64,000 nucleotides of DNA from Corynebacterium endometrii (GCF_004795735.1 NZ_CP039247.1:744001-808000); one strand, 5' to 3'. Numbered from the stretch's first letter, positions 45,156 through 53,883 are shown. The notes: generated by a model not told the origin, from the sequence alone. A program made the numbers and translations.

Positions 45156-45491
45156 AAATGAACCCTTTTCTTTCACGTTGGTTTGTGCGCCTCGTTCGAC
45201 TCGGAGGGGTGTGTAACCCTTCGTCACGATCCGGCAACGGGAATAAAGTTATCCCGCTTGATGTTGCGGCGCAATCAGTTGAAATTGCAGGTAAAAGGGC
45301 CATTCGTTCGAAAATCTATCGAACATCGCAGGTTGTTACGCGTGTTACAAAAGTGAATGTTGTGAAGAGTGTGAAGTATGGGTTTAAGCAATGGGGGCGC
45401 CAAACGGGGGTGATTTCGCGGCCGACCGGCGTGTCGCGGCGTAGTTGGCCGTCAAGTTATTCAACTTGACTGGGTTTGCGTAAGCGTCAAA
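45156..45491. other. Promoter and upstream region of M23 copy 1, no gene
   Basis: About 340 nt without a gene. Beyond the two motifs described separately I see AT-rich, T/G-rich DNA near 45320-45390 that should hold the promoter. No open frame here has a ribosome binding site. Confidence 0.5.
45335..45348. promoter_or_regulatory. GTTAC tandem repeat upstream of M23 copy 1, MtrA-like
   Basis: GTTAC at 45335-45339 and 45344-45348 (TGTTAC-GCG-TGTTAC), about 180 nt before the start codon at 45155. The direct, one-turn-spaced arrangement resembles OmpR-family boxes; MtrA controls peptidoglycan hydrolases in corynebacteria. The neighbouring inverted repeat GTTCGA-N7-TCGAAC is at 45306-45324. Confidence 0.35.
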
Positions 45492-45523
45492 CCCCTCCGT
45501 GGAGATGGCTCTGTGCGGAGGGG
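45492..45523 (-). terminator. Terminator of the ABC transporter operon
   Basis: CCCCTCCG (45492-45499) pairs with CGGAGGGG (45516-45523) around a 16-nt loop; on the minus strand the stem is followed by TTTGACG. It lies 41 nt after the permease stop. Confidence 0.55.
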
Positions 45524-45563
45524 CGAGGGGCAATCAGGCAACTAGGGGGTCAGACTGGTGTCC

Positions 45564-48326
45564 TTAACCTAAGAATCGGTCCGTTGCGCGATCGCGGGCG
45601 AGTAACGGTTGAGACTCGCGGGGGCGGTGGACCATCCAGGCAATTCCGGCGGCTATAAGTGGCACCACCACTGCCGTTCCAATGAGCCACCAATCCGGGC
45701 GGAAGAATGCCAGCTGGCCGTATTCCAATAGATCGCCGTTGATGTTGTAGCTATTGCGCGATGCGCTCAAGACCACAGCCAGGTGTCCACTAAGTACGCC
45801 CGCGAACATCGCCGCGGTGCCCACAGCCCACGACTGCAGCGCCGCGATCTTGGCTGTCATACCGGGATGTGCGCCAACTGCGTGAAGCACACTATCCTCA
45901 CGGCGGATGCTTTGTGCGCTTAACGCAATGATAAGTACCAATGCAACTAAGCTTATCGCGCCAACCCAAAGCGCCACTATCCATCCGTTATTCGAAGAGT
46001 AACTGGTATAGCGAATGAAAGTGTTGGGGAAACGTTCATTTACCTGCTCATAGATACGGTCCTGTTGTGGCGGGTATTCGGTGAGCAATGCAGCGGTGCC
46101 TACGTATCCCACGGGGAGTCCCAGACTGCGGGCTGCCTCGCGAGAAACGAGTAGTGGGGTGGACTTCGCCGGCAATGCCGCCACGGCAAGGACCTCGTGC
46201 GGGGTCCAGTCTTCGGGGGTATCGAACTGGCCGTTTACCCCGATTACGGTTTTCTGCGGGGTCTGGCTAACTACGCCATCTTTGGAGGTAACAATTCCAC
46301 CCCGGCGTAGAGTCGTTAGCGCGAGTTGACGGTCCGCCGGGGATTCAAAGGTCCATAAATCGAGGTTGGATTCATCCACGATTATGGCCGATATCCCCGA
46401 GGTCTCCAACGGGCCGGACGAGTAGATATCACGCATGAGGGGCAGGCAGGCATCCGCGGCCCCGGGATCCGTTCGCGGATCCCCGCCATCCGCAGCCTGG
46501 TAGTAACCATCGCTTGGGCTACCTACCCAGTGGCAGGCACCCTCCAACTCGGGGCCACCGGGGAAATCGAACTGAAGGCTCGCACCATGGGGTGTATCGA
46601 AATAGGAGGATTCGAAGACCCCCTCCAGCTCCCAGGAGCGGGTGACCGTCGCATTGCGCCCAAGGATTTCCAGCGCTCTTTGAGAATCTTCGCGCGGGGA
46701 CTTGGATCCTTCGGAGGTGATCAACGCAACCTCGCCCGGGTGGAACAACTGCGATAGAGTTTTATCCTTCCGGGAATGGGAATTGGCGTCAGTGGTTACA
46801 AGAACTGCGGTGAACGTGAAAGCGGTAATCGCCGCGATAGCCGGGATGGAGCGCATGGAAGAGCGCAGGAGGCCTCGGCCGGCGAATCGACCTGTAAGGC
46901 CCGCCTTTCTAAGGAGCTGAGATTTACCAAAGGTTAAGGCTGGCGCGGACGCTGCGATTGCTATAAGGGATATTAAGACCGGGGTTGGGCCTAAGACCAT
47001 GGGTCGTAATATAGGGCGCAACGGTTCAAAAGTACTTGCCCATGCTAGGACCGCCAGCACCACGAGAATCGCTGGTCCATAGGCCATCCACCTCCTCCAA
47101 TGGACAATTCGGTCCGGTTCGGCGCCACCGAGGGCGGCGGCTAGCGCTGATCGCGCTGCAAGGCGCGCCGGAATAAACGCAACAGCAACCGCGCCAAGTA
47201 TGGCAGTGAGCCAGATCAGCATTAGCGTTGGCACGTATGCCTCAAGGTCCCAGCCTGGATAGGTCAACGACCAGTGGATCGAGCCTGCAATTCCGCCCAC
47301 GCAACCTCCCAAGGTTGCGCCAAGCAACCCAGCGAACAGGGCATAGGTAAGTACGGCTAGAGCAATTTGACCGGGCGTTGAGCCCTGAGTGGACATCAGC
47401 GCGAACATGCGCGTGTGGCGGTTTAAAGCCAGGGCAAAGACGGGGGAGATTAAAAGGAGGACAAGCAGCAGCCCAATGCCGTACATGGAGGCCCACGTGA
47501 CCACAGCCCAGAGTTCACCTAAGATTCCGCCCGATCTGGCGGCGGTGTCTGCAAATTCGTAGGCGGAGTAGCGTTCGGAAGCCGGTGGAGGGTTATCCAT
47601 GAGCTCCTCGGAGCGAACAACAAACCCGGCTTTATTCAAGGCTTTTACATGGGCCCAGGTAAGTGGACTTGGCCCGGTGATGGACCACTGGGTAGCGGCA
47701 TCAATCTCCTCAGAGGGAGTTACCGGCGCGTTGAGTGCGCGTAGCGTCGGGCTGGTCACCCATGCACTGGAACCTGGGCCGGTACCAAGAACGGTGAGCT
47801 GGATGGTGGTGCCGTCGGCCAAGGCGGCAGTGATGCGGTCCCCCTTATCGACGCGCAGAGCCTTTGTGACATGAGCCGGAAGATAGACTTCACCGGGACC
47901 AGGTAAAACCGGCGCAAGAGTGCTAAAAGTATCAGGGGTGTGTTGAGCCATCTGCACGGCGGCGGACCGCGCTTCGTGGGTCAACGTTACATTCCCAGTA
48001 TCCACGCGGTGAACCCGGAAGCCGGCGGGCAGGTTTTCCTCGAGCAACGCTTGCAGCCCAGCGGACGGTGAACCATCTTCATTCCTACACTCCGCTTGGT
48101 AACCATCGACGGATTGGGTGCACGTGCCGCCGGAGTAGCTCGCCACCGTGGAAGGGCTGAAGGAGTTTACCACGGTAGTTACGCCCCGGGACGTGAGAGA
48201 GGCGTATACCAAAAAGCCAACGGGCAAGGCTACTAGGAGGACCGCTGCCAGCAGGCGCCACGGGGCACGGAACATGTCGCGGCGCATGGGCCTAGTGGCC
48301 GCTACGGCGGAATTAAAGACGGACAT
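45564..48326 (-). CDS. ABC transporter permease (FtsX/MacB-like, large)
   Basis: A 920-residue permease with two FtsX-type membrane modules. Hydrophobic helices begin at LLAAVLLVALPVGFLVYASL and recur around residues 270-450 and again near the C-terminus (WIVALWVGAISLVALVLIIA). Large extracytoplasmic loops lie between (residues about 50-260 and 530-770). It pairs with the ATPase gene 2 nt upstream of its start. Such systems move substrates or transmit mechanical signals out of the cytoplasm; bacitracin-type resistance and lipoprotein release are typical roles, none provable here. Confidence 0.88.
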   Translation of the reverse strand: MSVFNSAVAATRPMRRDMFRAPWRLLAAVLLVALPVGFLVYASLTSRGVTTVVNSFSPSTVASYSGGTCTQSVDGYQAECRNEDGSPSAGLQALLEENLPAGFRVHRVDTGNVTLTHEARSAAVQMAQHTPDTFSTLAPVLPGPGEVYLPAHVTKALRVDKGDRITAALADGTTIQLTVLGTGPGSSAWVTSPTLRALNAPVTPSEEIDAATQWSITGPSPLTWAHVKALNKAGFVVRSEELMDNPPPASERYSAYEFADTAARSGGILGELWAVVTWASMYGIGLLLVLLLISPVFALALNRHTRMFALMSTQGSTPGQIALAVLTYALFAGLLGATLGGCVGGIAGSIHWSLTYPGWDLEAYVPTLMLIWLTAILGAVAVAFIPARLAARSALAAALGGAEPDRIVHWRRWMAYGPAILVVLAVLAWASTFEPLRPILRPMVLGPTPVLISLIAIAASAPALTFGKSQLLRKAGLTGRFAGRGLLRSSMRSIPAIAAITAFTFTAVLVTTDANSHSRKDKTLSQLFHPGEVALITSEGSKSPREDSQRALEILGRNATVTRSWELEGVFESSYFDTPHGASLQFDFPGGPELEGACHWVGSPSDGYYQAADGGDPRTDPGAADACLPLMRDIYSSGPLETSGISAIIVDESNLDLWTFESPADRQLALTTLRRGGIVTSKDGVVSQTPQKTVIGVNGQFDTPEDWTPHEVLAVAALPAKSTPLLVSREAARSLGLPVGYVGTAALLTEYPPQQDRIYEQVNERFPNTFIRYTSYSSNNGWIVALWVGAISLVALVLIIALSAQSIRREDSVLHAVGAHPGMTAKIAALQSWAVGTAAMFAGVLSGHLAVVLSASRNSYNINGDLLEYGQLAFFRPDWWLIGTAVVVPLIAAGIAWMVHRPRESQPLLARDRATDRFLG

Positions 48327-48328
48327 GG

Positions 48329-49024
48329 TTACTTCTCTCGCGTAATTCGGCCGTCGCGGACCATGACCACACGGTCTGCGTAAGCGGCGAAGCGGGGTTC
48401 GTGGGTCACGAGCAACCCGGCTGCGCCGGCATCGATGCGTCCGCGCAATACTTTCATAACCTCATCGGAGGTAGCGGTATCGAGCGCTCCTGTGGGTTCG
48501 TCCGCCAAAAGGATGCGGCGGGGGCCAATCAACGCCCTAGCAATGGCCACGCGTTGGGCCTGGCCACCGGAGATTTCCTCTGGAAAGCGATCCCCCACCC
48601 CGGCTAGGCCAACCTCCTCTAGGGCGGGTTCAGCTAGTCGGCGACACTGTGAAGCAGGCATGCCGTCAAGCTCGAGTGGGAGAGTTACGTTTTCTAAGAC
48701 GCTTAACGAAGAGACCAGGTTGAAATTTTGACAGACAAATCCAAGGTGGCGGCGGCGAAGCTCAGCGGTGCGTTTTTGGGACATTTCGGCCGCGTTGTGG
48801 CCTTCGATAATCACACGGCCAGCCGTAGGTGGTTGGAGCAGCCCGGCGACGTTCAGTAGCGTCGATTTACCCGAACCGGATGGTCCCATTACCGCCACTA
48901 GTTCACGTGGATGGAGGACGAGATTGACGGAGTCTAGGGCCGTTACTTTGCGAGCGCCCTCACCGAATGTACAGGAGATATCCTGCAACTCAATGGGGAA
49001 GGTTGGGGGATTGGGTTGAGTCAT
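48329..49024 (-). CDS. ABC transporter ATP-binding protein
   Basis: A 231-residue ATPase with Walker A MGPSGSGKSTLLNVAGLL, Q-loop VCQNFNLVSSL, signature SGGQAQRVAIARALIG, Walker B ILLADEPTGALD and H-loop LLVTHEPRFAAYA. The GALDTATSDEVM ending is that of the MacB/LolD group. It is translated before the large permease and after the PadR regulator, and powers that exporter. GAGGATT lies before the ATG. Confidence 0.95.
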   Translation of the reverse strand: MTQPNPPTFPIELQDISCTFGEGARKVTALDSVNLVLHPRELVAVMGPSGSGKSTLLNVAGLLQPPTAGRVIIEGHNAAEMSQKRTAELRRRHLGFVCQNFNLVSSLSVLENVTLPLELDGMPASQCRRLAEPALEEVGLAGVGDRFPEEISGGQAQRVAIARALIGPRRILLADEPTGALDTATSDEVMKVLRGRIDAGAAGLLVTHEPRFAAYADRVVMVRDGRITREK

Positions 49025-49029
49025 CGTGG

Positions 49030-49590
49030 TTAATCCTCCTGCGAGAAGAAATTGGGCGGTGCCTGGGGTGCCGGCAGGGACTCGATGCGGTCAAGCCATC
49101 GCAATTGGGCTTCTAGTTCGAAAATGCGTTTCTCGATTGCCAGCCGGTGGGAGTTGCGGTTGCTAGCTGTTTCATCGGCTTGCCTATTAAGGGAGCGAAG
49201 CGCGCGGAGTGCGGCGTAGCGTTGAGCGTCAAGAATTTCGATGAAGTCAATGCCATCCCGGCCGTCGTGCTGCGCAGCGAGGGCAAACTTAATCACCAGC
49301 TCATCGCGATCCGTGGCCGCCGTGGTAACGGTTTCTGACCACCAAGAGTCAAGCTCCCTTAACCCAGCCGGGGTTATTTCATAGAGGTCCGCGTGCCGAC
49401 CATTGGAGCTGATGGTCTTCCCGCTGATCGTGACTAGGCCATCCCGTTCGAGGCGAGCCAGGGTTTGGGTTACCTGGCCCATGTTGAGCGAGTATAAGCC
49501 CCCGAGTTTTAACTCGAACGCTTTGCGGGCTTGTGCCGCACTGCGCGGCGCTTCCCTCAGGAGCGCCAAGAAGGAATGCTTGACTGACAC
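49030..49590 (-). CDS. PadR-family transcriptional regulator of the ABC exporter
   Basis: A 186-residue regulator with the PadR winged helix (SFLALLREAPRSAAQARKAF, then SLNMGQVTQTLARLERDGLV) and a C-terminal coiled part (RLAIEKRIFELEAQLRWLDR) for dimerisation. I start it at the GTG at 49590 (VSVKHS), which has AGAGGA 9 nt upstream; longer starts are open but less likely. PadR proteins usually repress a neighbouring transporter until a drug-like ligand binds. Paired palindromes sit in the promoter region upstream. Confidence 0.82.
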   Translation of the reverse strand: MSVKHSFLALLREAPRSAAQARKAFELKLGGLYSLNMGQVTQTLARLERDGLVTISGKTISSNGRHADLYEITPAGLRELDSWWSETVTTAATDRDELVIKFALAAQHDGRDGIDFIEILDAQRYAALRALRSLNRQADETASNRNSHRLAIEKRIFELEAQLRWLDRIESLPAPQAPPNFFSQED

Positions 49591-49666
49591 AAGGCATTGT
49601 CCTCTCATATTCAAGCTCATAATTAGGTTTGAAGGACTGCGCAATGAAGTCCCTGGCCACGGAATG

Positions 49667-49696
49667 GTTACCGGGTAACTTACGGTAGAAACTACC
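49667..49696. promoter_or_regulatory. Two adjacent palindromes, probable PadR operators
   Basis: GTTACCGGGTAAC (49667-49679) is a perfect inverted repeat with a single central G, and GGTAG-AAA-CTACC (49684-49696) follows directly. They lie 77-106 nt upstream of the padR start, in its promoter region. The half-sites GGTAAC and GGTAG are alike, as expected for two sites of one repressor. Confidence 0.5.
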
Positions 49697-50066
49697 CGGC
49701 AACTAGTGGAGCGTCAAGGGGGTTGTGAGAAACCACGCTTCTTAGATTTTTCGGCATGGAGGTACCTGCACCGTCGCGCGGAGGTCCGTTGTGCGGGGGT
49801 ACGTGACATTCGGAGAACACACGTTTGTTGACGCGGCGGCGTCCGGTTCGGCCGAAAGGGGATGGTGGCTGAAATGCCGCAGCGATTCTGAAAATCTTTA
49901 TCTATGAGTCTAAAAGTGTTTTATGTCGCATTTGCTGACATGCTTTTGGGGCGGCGTTTCGGCGGCTGTGGCCCCGTCTGAGCGACCGTATCAGTAGCGG
50001 GGGCCGGCGAATCGAGAAATCACAAAAATCGGAGGGGGAGCCTCCGTTCTTCATGTTCTTGGGGGC
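49697..50066. other. Non-coding stretch between padR and M23 copy 2
   Basis: No gene is supported. A small hairpin CGGAGG-N5-CCTCCG lies at 50030-50046. Bases 49890-49960 are AT-rich. The region is bounded on the right by the M23 terminator. Confidence 0.45.
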
Positions 50067-50113
50067 AAAACCACCTACGGGGCGGTTCCTTAGAGGAACC
50101 GCCCCGTAGGTGG
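50067..50113 (-). terminator. Strong terminator of M23 copy 2
   Basis: A perfect 20-bp hairpin (50071-50090 with 50094-50113, 3-nt loop), followed on the minus strand by TTTT at 50067-50070. It lies 38 nt past the stop of the peptidase gene. Confidence 0.9.
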
Positions 50114-50151
50114 ATGGGAAAGTGTTGGCTGCTACGCGTGGTAGCTAAAGT

Positions 50152-50946
50152 TTAGGAGATGGAAATGCCGCGCTCTGCGAACCAGGCGATCGGGTCAGTG
50201 GCGCCTTGGCCGGATGGGTGAATCTCAAAGTGCAGGTGGGTGCCGGTTGAGAATCCAAGGTTGCCCATTCCTGCGATGTTCTGGCCGGCGTGTACGCGCT
50301 CGCCAACCGCTACGGCGAGGGAGGACATGTGGCCGTAGACGGAGATGGAACCATCATCATGCTTGATGCGGATCCAGTTGCCGTAGCCGGATGCAGGGCC
50401 GGAATCGATTACCAGGCCGTCCATAATTGCCAGAATCGGGGTGCCCTCACCATTGGCAATATCGATGCCCGCGTGGAAAGTGCCCCAGCGTGGGCCGAAT
50501 CCGGAGGTGAAGATGCCTTCTGCCGGACGGACTACGGAAGGGGCGCGTGCTGCCAAGTCCGCTGCCGCACGTTCCTTAGCGGCGACCACGGCCTTGTTGA
50601 GCTGTTCGTTGAGGTTGAGGACCGGCTTGGTCTCGGCCACTGCCAGGATCTGGGGTGCAGTTGCGGCAGCGTCCTGCACGGCTGCGCTAGCGTCTTCAGC
50701 CGCGTCAGATACGGCCTGCTCAGCCTGCTCAAGGGGATTGGAGTTGTTAGTCAGGTTGAACTCGAGGCTCTGCGCCTTGGTCTCTTCCTGCGGGGTAGCC
50801 TGTAGCTGGGCTGCAACTGCTCCGCCAGCACCAGCGGTAGATACTGCACCGGCTGCTGCTGCGACAAGGGCCATGCGGCCCTTAGCGGTCTGCGCGGGTG
50901 TTACTTTACGGTGACGACCTGCGCTGCGCTGAGTCTTGCTTCGCAT
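50152..50946 (-). CDS. Secreted M23 (LytM) peptidase, second copy
   Basis: A 264-residue exported peptidase, paralogous to that at 44394-45155. It starts MRSKTQRSAG with a membrane/signal segment (MALVAAAAGAVSTAGAGGAVA), a Gln/Ala-rich helical linker (about residues 50-125) that may be a coiled coil, then the LytM domain: FTSGFGPRWGTFHAGIDIANG, SVYGHMSSLA and GTHLHFEIHPSG. It should cut peptidoglycan cross-links during growth or division. It ends at a strong terminator, and GTTAC repeats with helical phasing lie in its upstream region. Confidence 0.88.
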   Translation of the reverse strand: MRSKTQRSAGRHRKVTPAQTAKGRMALVAAAAGAVSTAGAGGAVAAQLQATPQEETKAQSLEFNLTNNSNPLEQAEQAVSDAAEDASAAVQDAAATAPQILAVAETKPVLNLNEQLNKAVVAAKERAAADLAARAPSVVRPAEGIFTSGFGPRWGTFHAGIDIANGEGTPILAIMDGLVIDSGPASGYGNWIRIKHDDGSISVYGHMSSLAVAVGERVHAGQNIAGMGNLGFSTGTHLHFEIHPSGQGATDPIAWFAERGISIS

Positions 50947-50993
50947 TAATTCTTCTTCCCATTCTTGCCACTATCCGTGTGAGGATTCAGAAC

Positions 50994-51056
50994 GTTACAT
51001 TCTGTCACGCTTGGTTACGTGATTGTGACCTTCTTGTTACCAACGAGAGGTAACAA
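50994..51056. promoter_or_regulatory. Phased GTTAC repeats and a GTTACC palindrome upstream of M23 copy 2
   Basis: GTTAC (50994-50998), GTCAC (51004-51008) and GTTAC (51014-51018) are spaced exactly 10 bp apart. A perfect inverted repeat TTGTTACC-N7-GGTAACAA follows at 51034-51056. The first set lies 48-72 nt before the start codon and fits an OmpR-type regulator such as MtrA; the palindrome may be a second regulator site. Confidence 0.4.
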
Positions 51057-51432
51057 TAGCGTCTCGAAAAGTTATCGGCAACCCGTTTGCTCGAGTTTCG
51101 CCAAATCTGTGGATTGAGTTTCTATTGTTACGTATCTGCAGCGGATATCCGCGGGGGTAGAGGGGTAGTTGGTAACCCTGGTCCTGGCGGAGGAGCACAG
51201 GGGGTAAGTGAGACTATGAGGGTAAGGGCGCGCAGGCCAGGCCAGGGCGGAAGCCCGCTTCTCCGCCTTCGTTAATTTTCGATCTGTACCTTATATATAG
51301 GTCTACTTCGCCCAGCAAGTTGTACTTGAAGGTTAAAGGATTAATTGAGGCCTTAAATCTTCATGTGACTTCCCGCGACTGTCGCCGCGCCGCGCCAGCG
51401 AAGAACCCTACCCGTGGCAAAGTGTTTAGGCG
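51057..51432. other. Non-coding stretch upstream of the perM-like gene
   Basis: No gene is supported in this 376-nt interval. A candidate promoter, TATATATAG at 51291-51299, is AT-rich in an otherwise GC-rich region. I did not recognise a riboswitch here. Confidence 0.4.
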
Positions 51433-53187
51433 ATGAGTAGAAACACCAGCCCCCAGTCGCGAGCCACCTCTGGTCCACGCCCTTCTCGTGGGCGCCTAGG
51501 GAAAGGCTCTATTTCTGAGCCTGCAGCGCGCGTTGCCCACAAGGCTGGCGCGCAATCCGCGGCGAGACGTAGAAACGCGCCAACGACGCTAGGCGGGCGC
51601 ATTCGCCGCCTAGGCCTCATCGTGGGTATTCCGCACGTAGCGGCCATCTTAAGCATCATCGTCATTGCCTTTGCGGTGTGCCTTTTTACCGGCGCGCCGA
51701 TGGCGTGGCTGCCCACCGCCATCGCAATGTGCCTGATGGTGGTCAATCTCGTGCCCCTGAGCGCCGGCGGCGTCACCATATCGGTGGTGCCGGCGCTGCC
51801 CGCGTTAATCCTGGGCCTGCTGCTGGCGGGCCGGATTAGAAGGGCGTTCGCTACCAAAGCGACGATTAAAGACCTGCTGATTTGCCTGGCGTGGGTGATC
51901 GGCCTGCCCATAGTGATTGTGCTTGTCGCATGGCTTATGTTGTGGGATGCCGGCAAGGTATATGACGTGGCCCCGCCATCGCTTCTCGCCGCGTTACCAA
52001 GGGTGGTGGTGCTACACGGCGCGGCGATGGTATTGGGAATGGGGCCAAAGCTTTGGGAGGCTTTGCTTTCGCGTTACAAGGTTCCGGTCTTCGTCCCCCA
52101 AGGGGCCACAGCTGCCGCCCGAATCATGATGTGGTTAGCCGCGGCCGGTTTCGCCGTAGTGATAGTAGCCCTGCCATTTAGCATTGGCCGGCAGCAGGAA
52201 ATTCTCAATGCATATCCCAACATCGATGCGCCTGGGATTGCCGCGCTCTACGTACTGAGTGTGCTGTATCTGCCCAATGCGGTTTTAAATGCCCTGGCTA
52301 TAATCATCGGCTCCGAACTAAATTTCGGTGGCGCTAGCCTGAGCCTGTTTAGCGTCCACACCGTGCCGTTTCCTCCGGTTCCGCTTCTAGGCCTCATCCC
52401 GGGGCAGGTCCACGCCTGGGCGCTGGCGCTTATGGCCATAGCCATGGGTGTGGTCCTGTATGTCCTGATTCGCTCGAGAGTCGGAATCTTGCACTCGCTC
52501 GTTGCGGGGGTATCCGCGGCCGCTCTAATGGCCGGCGCCGTGTATCTGGGCAGCGGTGACCTTGCCGCCTACGGATATGTAGGCCCAACTTTCCTCAGCG
52601 CCGTGGGGCTTGTAGCTATCTGGGTTGCAGTGTTGGGGGTCGCGGCGGCTGCCGTGTTCATGTTCGTGCTGTGGCGCAACGGCGCCGTGCCAAGTGTCGC
52701 CGCCGCTGAACGTCGCGCGGAGGAGCAATCCAATGGTAGTGAAGGCCCAGACCTCGACTCGGAAGAGGAGAGCCTCACAGCGTCGGAGAGCCATGAAGCC
52801 ACTGGCGATGCGGGGGCAACGGTCGATGGGGAATTAGTCGATGAAGAAGCCCCACGCGCAGAGGGCCCACTGCCTGCCGCGGCGGAAGATGGCGATGGTC
52901 GAAATCCGGCCGTGCATCGGCCCGGGGAGGAAGACGAGTCAAGGGGTGGCCTAGAAGAGGGGTCAGATACGGACGGACTAGCAGATGAGGACCCAGAGCC
53001 TGAACCACAGTCCGCTGACCCGGAGGCGCTAGACGCAGAAACCCCGGACGCAGAGACCCCGGACGCAGAGACCCCGGACGCAGAGACCCCGGACGCAGAA
53101 ATTCAAGACACGGAGACGCCAGCAGACGAGACGCGGGGTGGGCACCCGGGCTTAGAACTGCCGCAAGAAAAACCGGAGAAGGGCTAA
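51433..53187 (+). CDS. PerM-like membrane protein (DUF6350) with acidic repeat tail
   Basis: A 584-residue integral membrane protein. About nine to ten hydrophobic helices (PHVAAILSIIVIAFAVCLF, then AIAMCLMVVNLVPLSAGG and so on) occupy residues 60-420. The final 165 residues are very acidic, with a 5-residue TPDAE repeat. In M. tuberculosis the homologous gene perM lies directly upstream of purN and purH, and the same order is seen here; PerM supports cell division and persistence. The identity is by position and topology. The start ATG at 51433 has no clear Shine-Dalgarno sequence. Confidence 0.7.
   Translation: MSRNTSPQSRATSGPRPSRGRLGKGSISEPAARVAHKAGAQSAARRRNAPTTLGGRIRRLGLIVGIPHVAAILSIIVIAFAVCLFTGAPMAWLPTAIAMCLMVVNLVPLSAGGVTISVVPALPALILGLLLAGRIRRAFATKATIKDLLICLAWVIGLPIVIVLVAWLMLWDAGKVYDVAPPSLLAALPRVVVLHGAAMVLGMGPKLWEALLSRYKVPVFVPQGATAAARIMMWLAAAGFAVVIVALPFSIGRQQEILNAYPNIDAPGIAALYVLSVLYLPNAVLNALAIIIGSELNFGGASLSLFSVHTVPFPPVPLLGLIPGQVHAWALALMAIAMGVVLYVLIRSRVGILHSLVAGVSAAALMAGAVYLGSGDLAAYGYVGPTFLSAVGLVAIWVAVLGVAAAAVFMFVLWRNGAVPSVAAAERRAEEQSNGSEGPDLDSEEESLTASESHEATGDAGATVDGELVDEEAPRAEGPLPAAAEDGDGRNPAVHRPGEEDESRGGLEEGSDTDGLADEDPEPEPQSADPEALDAETPDAETPDAETPDAETPDAEIQDTETPADETRGGHPGLELPQEKPEKG
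53032..53100 (+). repeat. 15-bp tandem repeat in the perM-like gene
   Basis: The unit GACGCAGARACCCCG is present about 4.6 times (53032-53100), coding DAETP repeats in the acidic tail. The copies are nearly identical, so the repeat number is likely to vary between strains. Confidence 0.9.
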
Positions 53188-53207
53188 CGGAGAGCCTGTA
53201 AAGGTAT

Positions 53208-53213
53208 TAAGCT
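53208..53213 (+). promoter_or_regulatory. -10 element of purN (leaderless)
   Basis: TAAGCT (overlapping TATTAA) lies 7 nt before the GTG at 53221; there is no ribosome binding site. Confidence 0.5.
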
Positions 53214-53220
53214 TTGGCCC

Positions 53221-53883
53221 GTGACTTTTACGCAGAGCTCTCACACTGACGCGCCCACCGAACAGGCTACTGGCATAACGCACCCGGGGGACACGCGTAC
53301 CCCAGGCAAGTCCGTGGTTGTGCTCGTATCCGGCACCGGATCTTTGCTGCAGGCTATTCTCGACAATGCGGATGACTCCTACCGGGTTATCAAAGTCATT
53401 GCCGATATTGAATGCCAGGGCATCGAGCGCGCTCAGTCCGCAGGCATTGACACTGAGGTCGTAACCCTAGGTACAGACCGGGAAGAATGGAATGAACGTC
53501 TGGCCGCCGCTGTAGGCGAGCCAGACGTTGTTGTTTCCGCGGGCTTTATGAAGATCCTAGGTAAGGCGTTCTTGGCCAAATACGAGGGGCGGACCATCAA
53601 CACGCATCCTGCACTACTGCCTTCGTTTAAAGGGGCCCATGCGGTGCGCGATGCGCTGGCGTACGGCGTAAAGGTCACGGGTTCCACAGTGCACTTCGTC
53701 GATGCGGGCGTGGACACCGGTTCAATCATCGCGCAGCGTGCCGTAGAGGTTCGTCCGCATGATGATGAAGCCTCGCTCCACGAGCGCATCAAAAAGGTGG
53801 AGCGCGAACTCATCGTTGAGGTGCTGCGCGCCGCCACCGTACAGCGTGACGGTGTGGCACCGGTGCTAAGCATCGAGCTTTAG
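53221..53883 (+). CDS. purN: Phosphoribosylglycinamide formyltransferase
   Basis: A 220-residue enzyme transferring a formyl group from 10-formyltetrahydrofolate to GAR in purine synthesis. After a 30-residue extension come VVVLVSGTGSLLQAIL (phosphate binding), VVSAGFMKILGKAF, INTHPALLPSFKGAHAVRDAL (catalytic Asn and His) and TVHFVDAGVDTGSIIAQ. The GTG at 53221 is leaderless; the first residues MTFTQSSHTDAPTEQ are not part of the fold. purH follows after 59 nt. Confidence 0.95.
   Translation: MTFTQSSHTDAPTEQATGITHPGDTRTPGKSVVVLVSGTGSLLQAILDNADDSYRVIKVIADIECQGIERAQSAGIDTEVVTLGTDREEWNERLAAAVGEPDVVVSAGFMKILGKAFLAKYEGRTINTHPALLPSFKGAHAVRDALAYGVKVTGSTVHFVDAGVDTGSIIAQRAVEVRPHDDEASLHERIKKVERELIVEVLRAATVQRDGVAPVLSIEL

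Noticed and set aside
50947-51432. Cyclic di-AMP (ydaO-type) riboswitch upstream of the M23 gene
   Set aside because: Such switches precede peptidase genes in actinobacteria, but the conserved elements were not found on the minus strand here.
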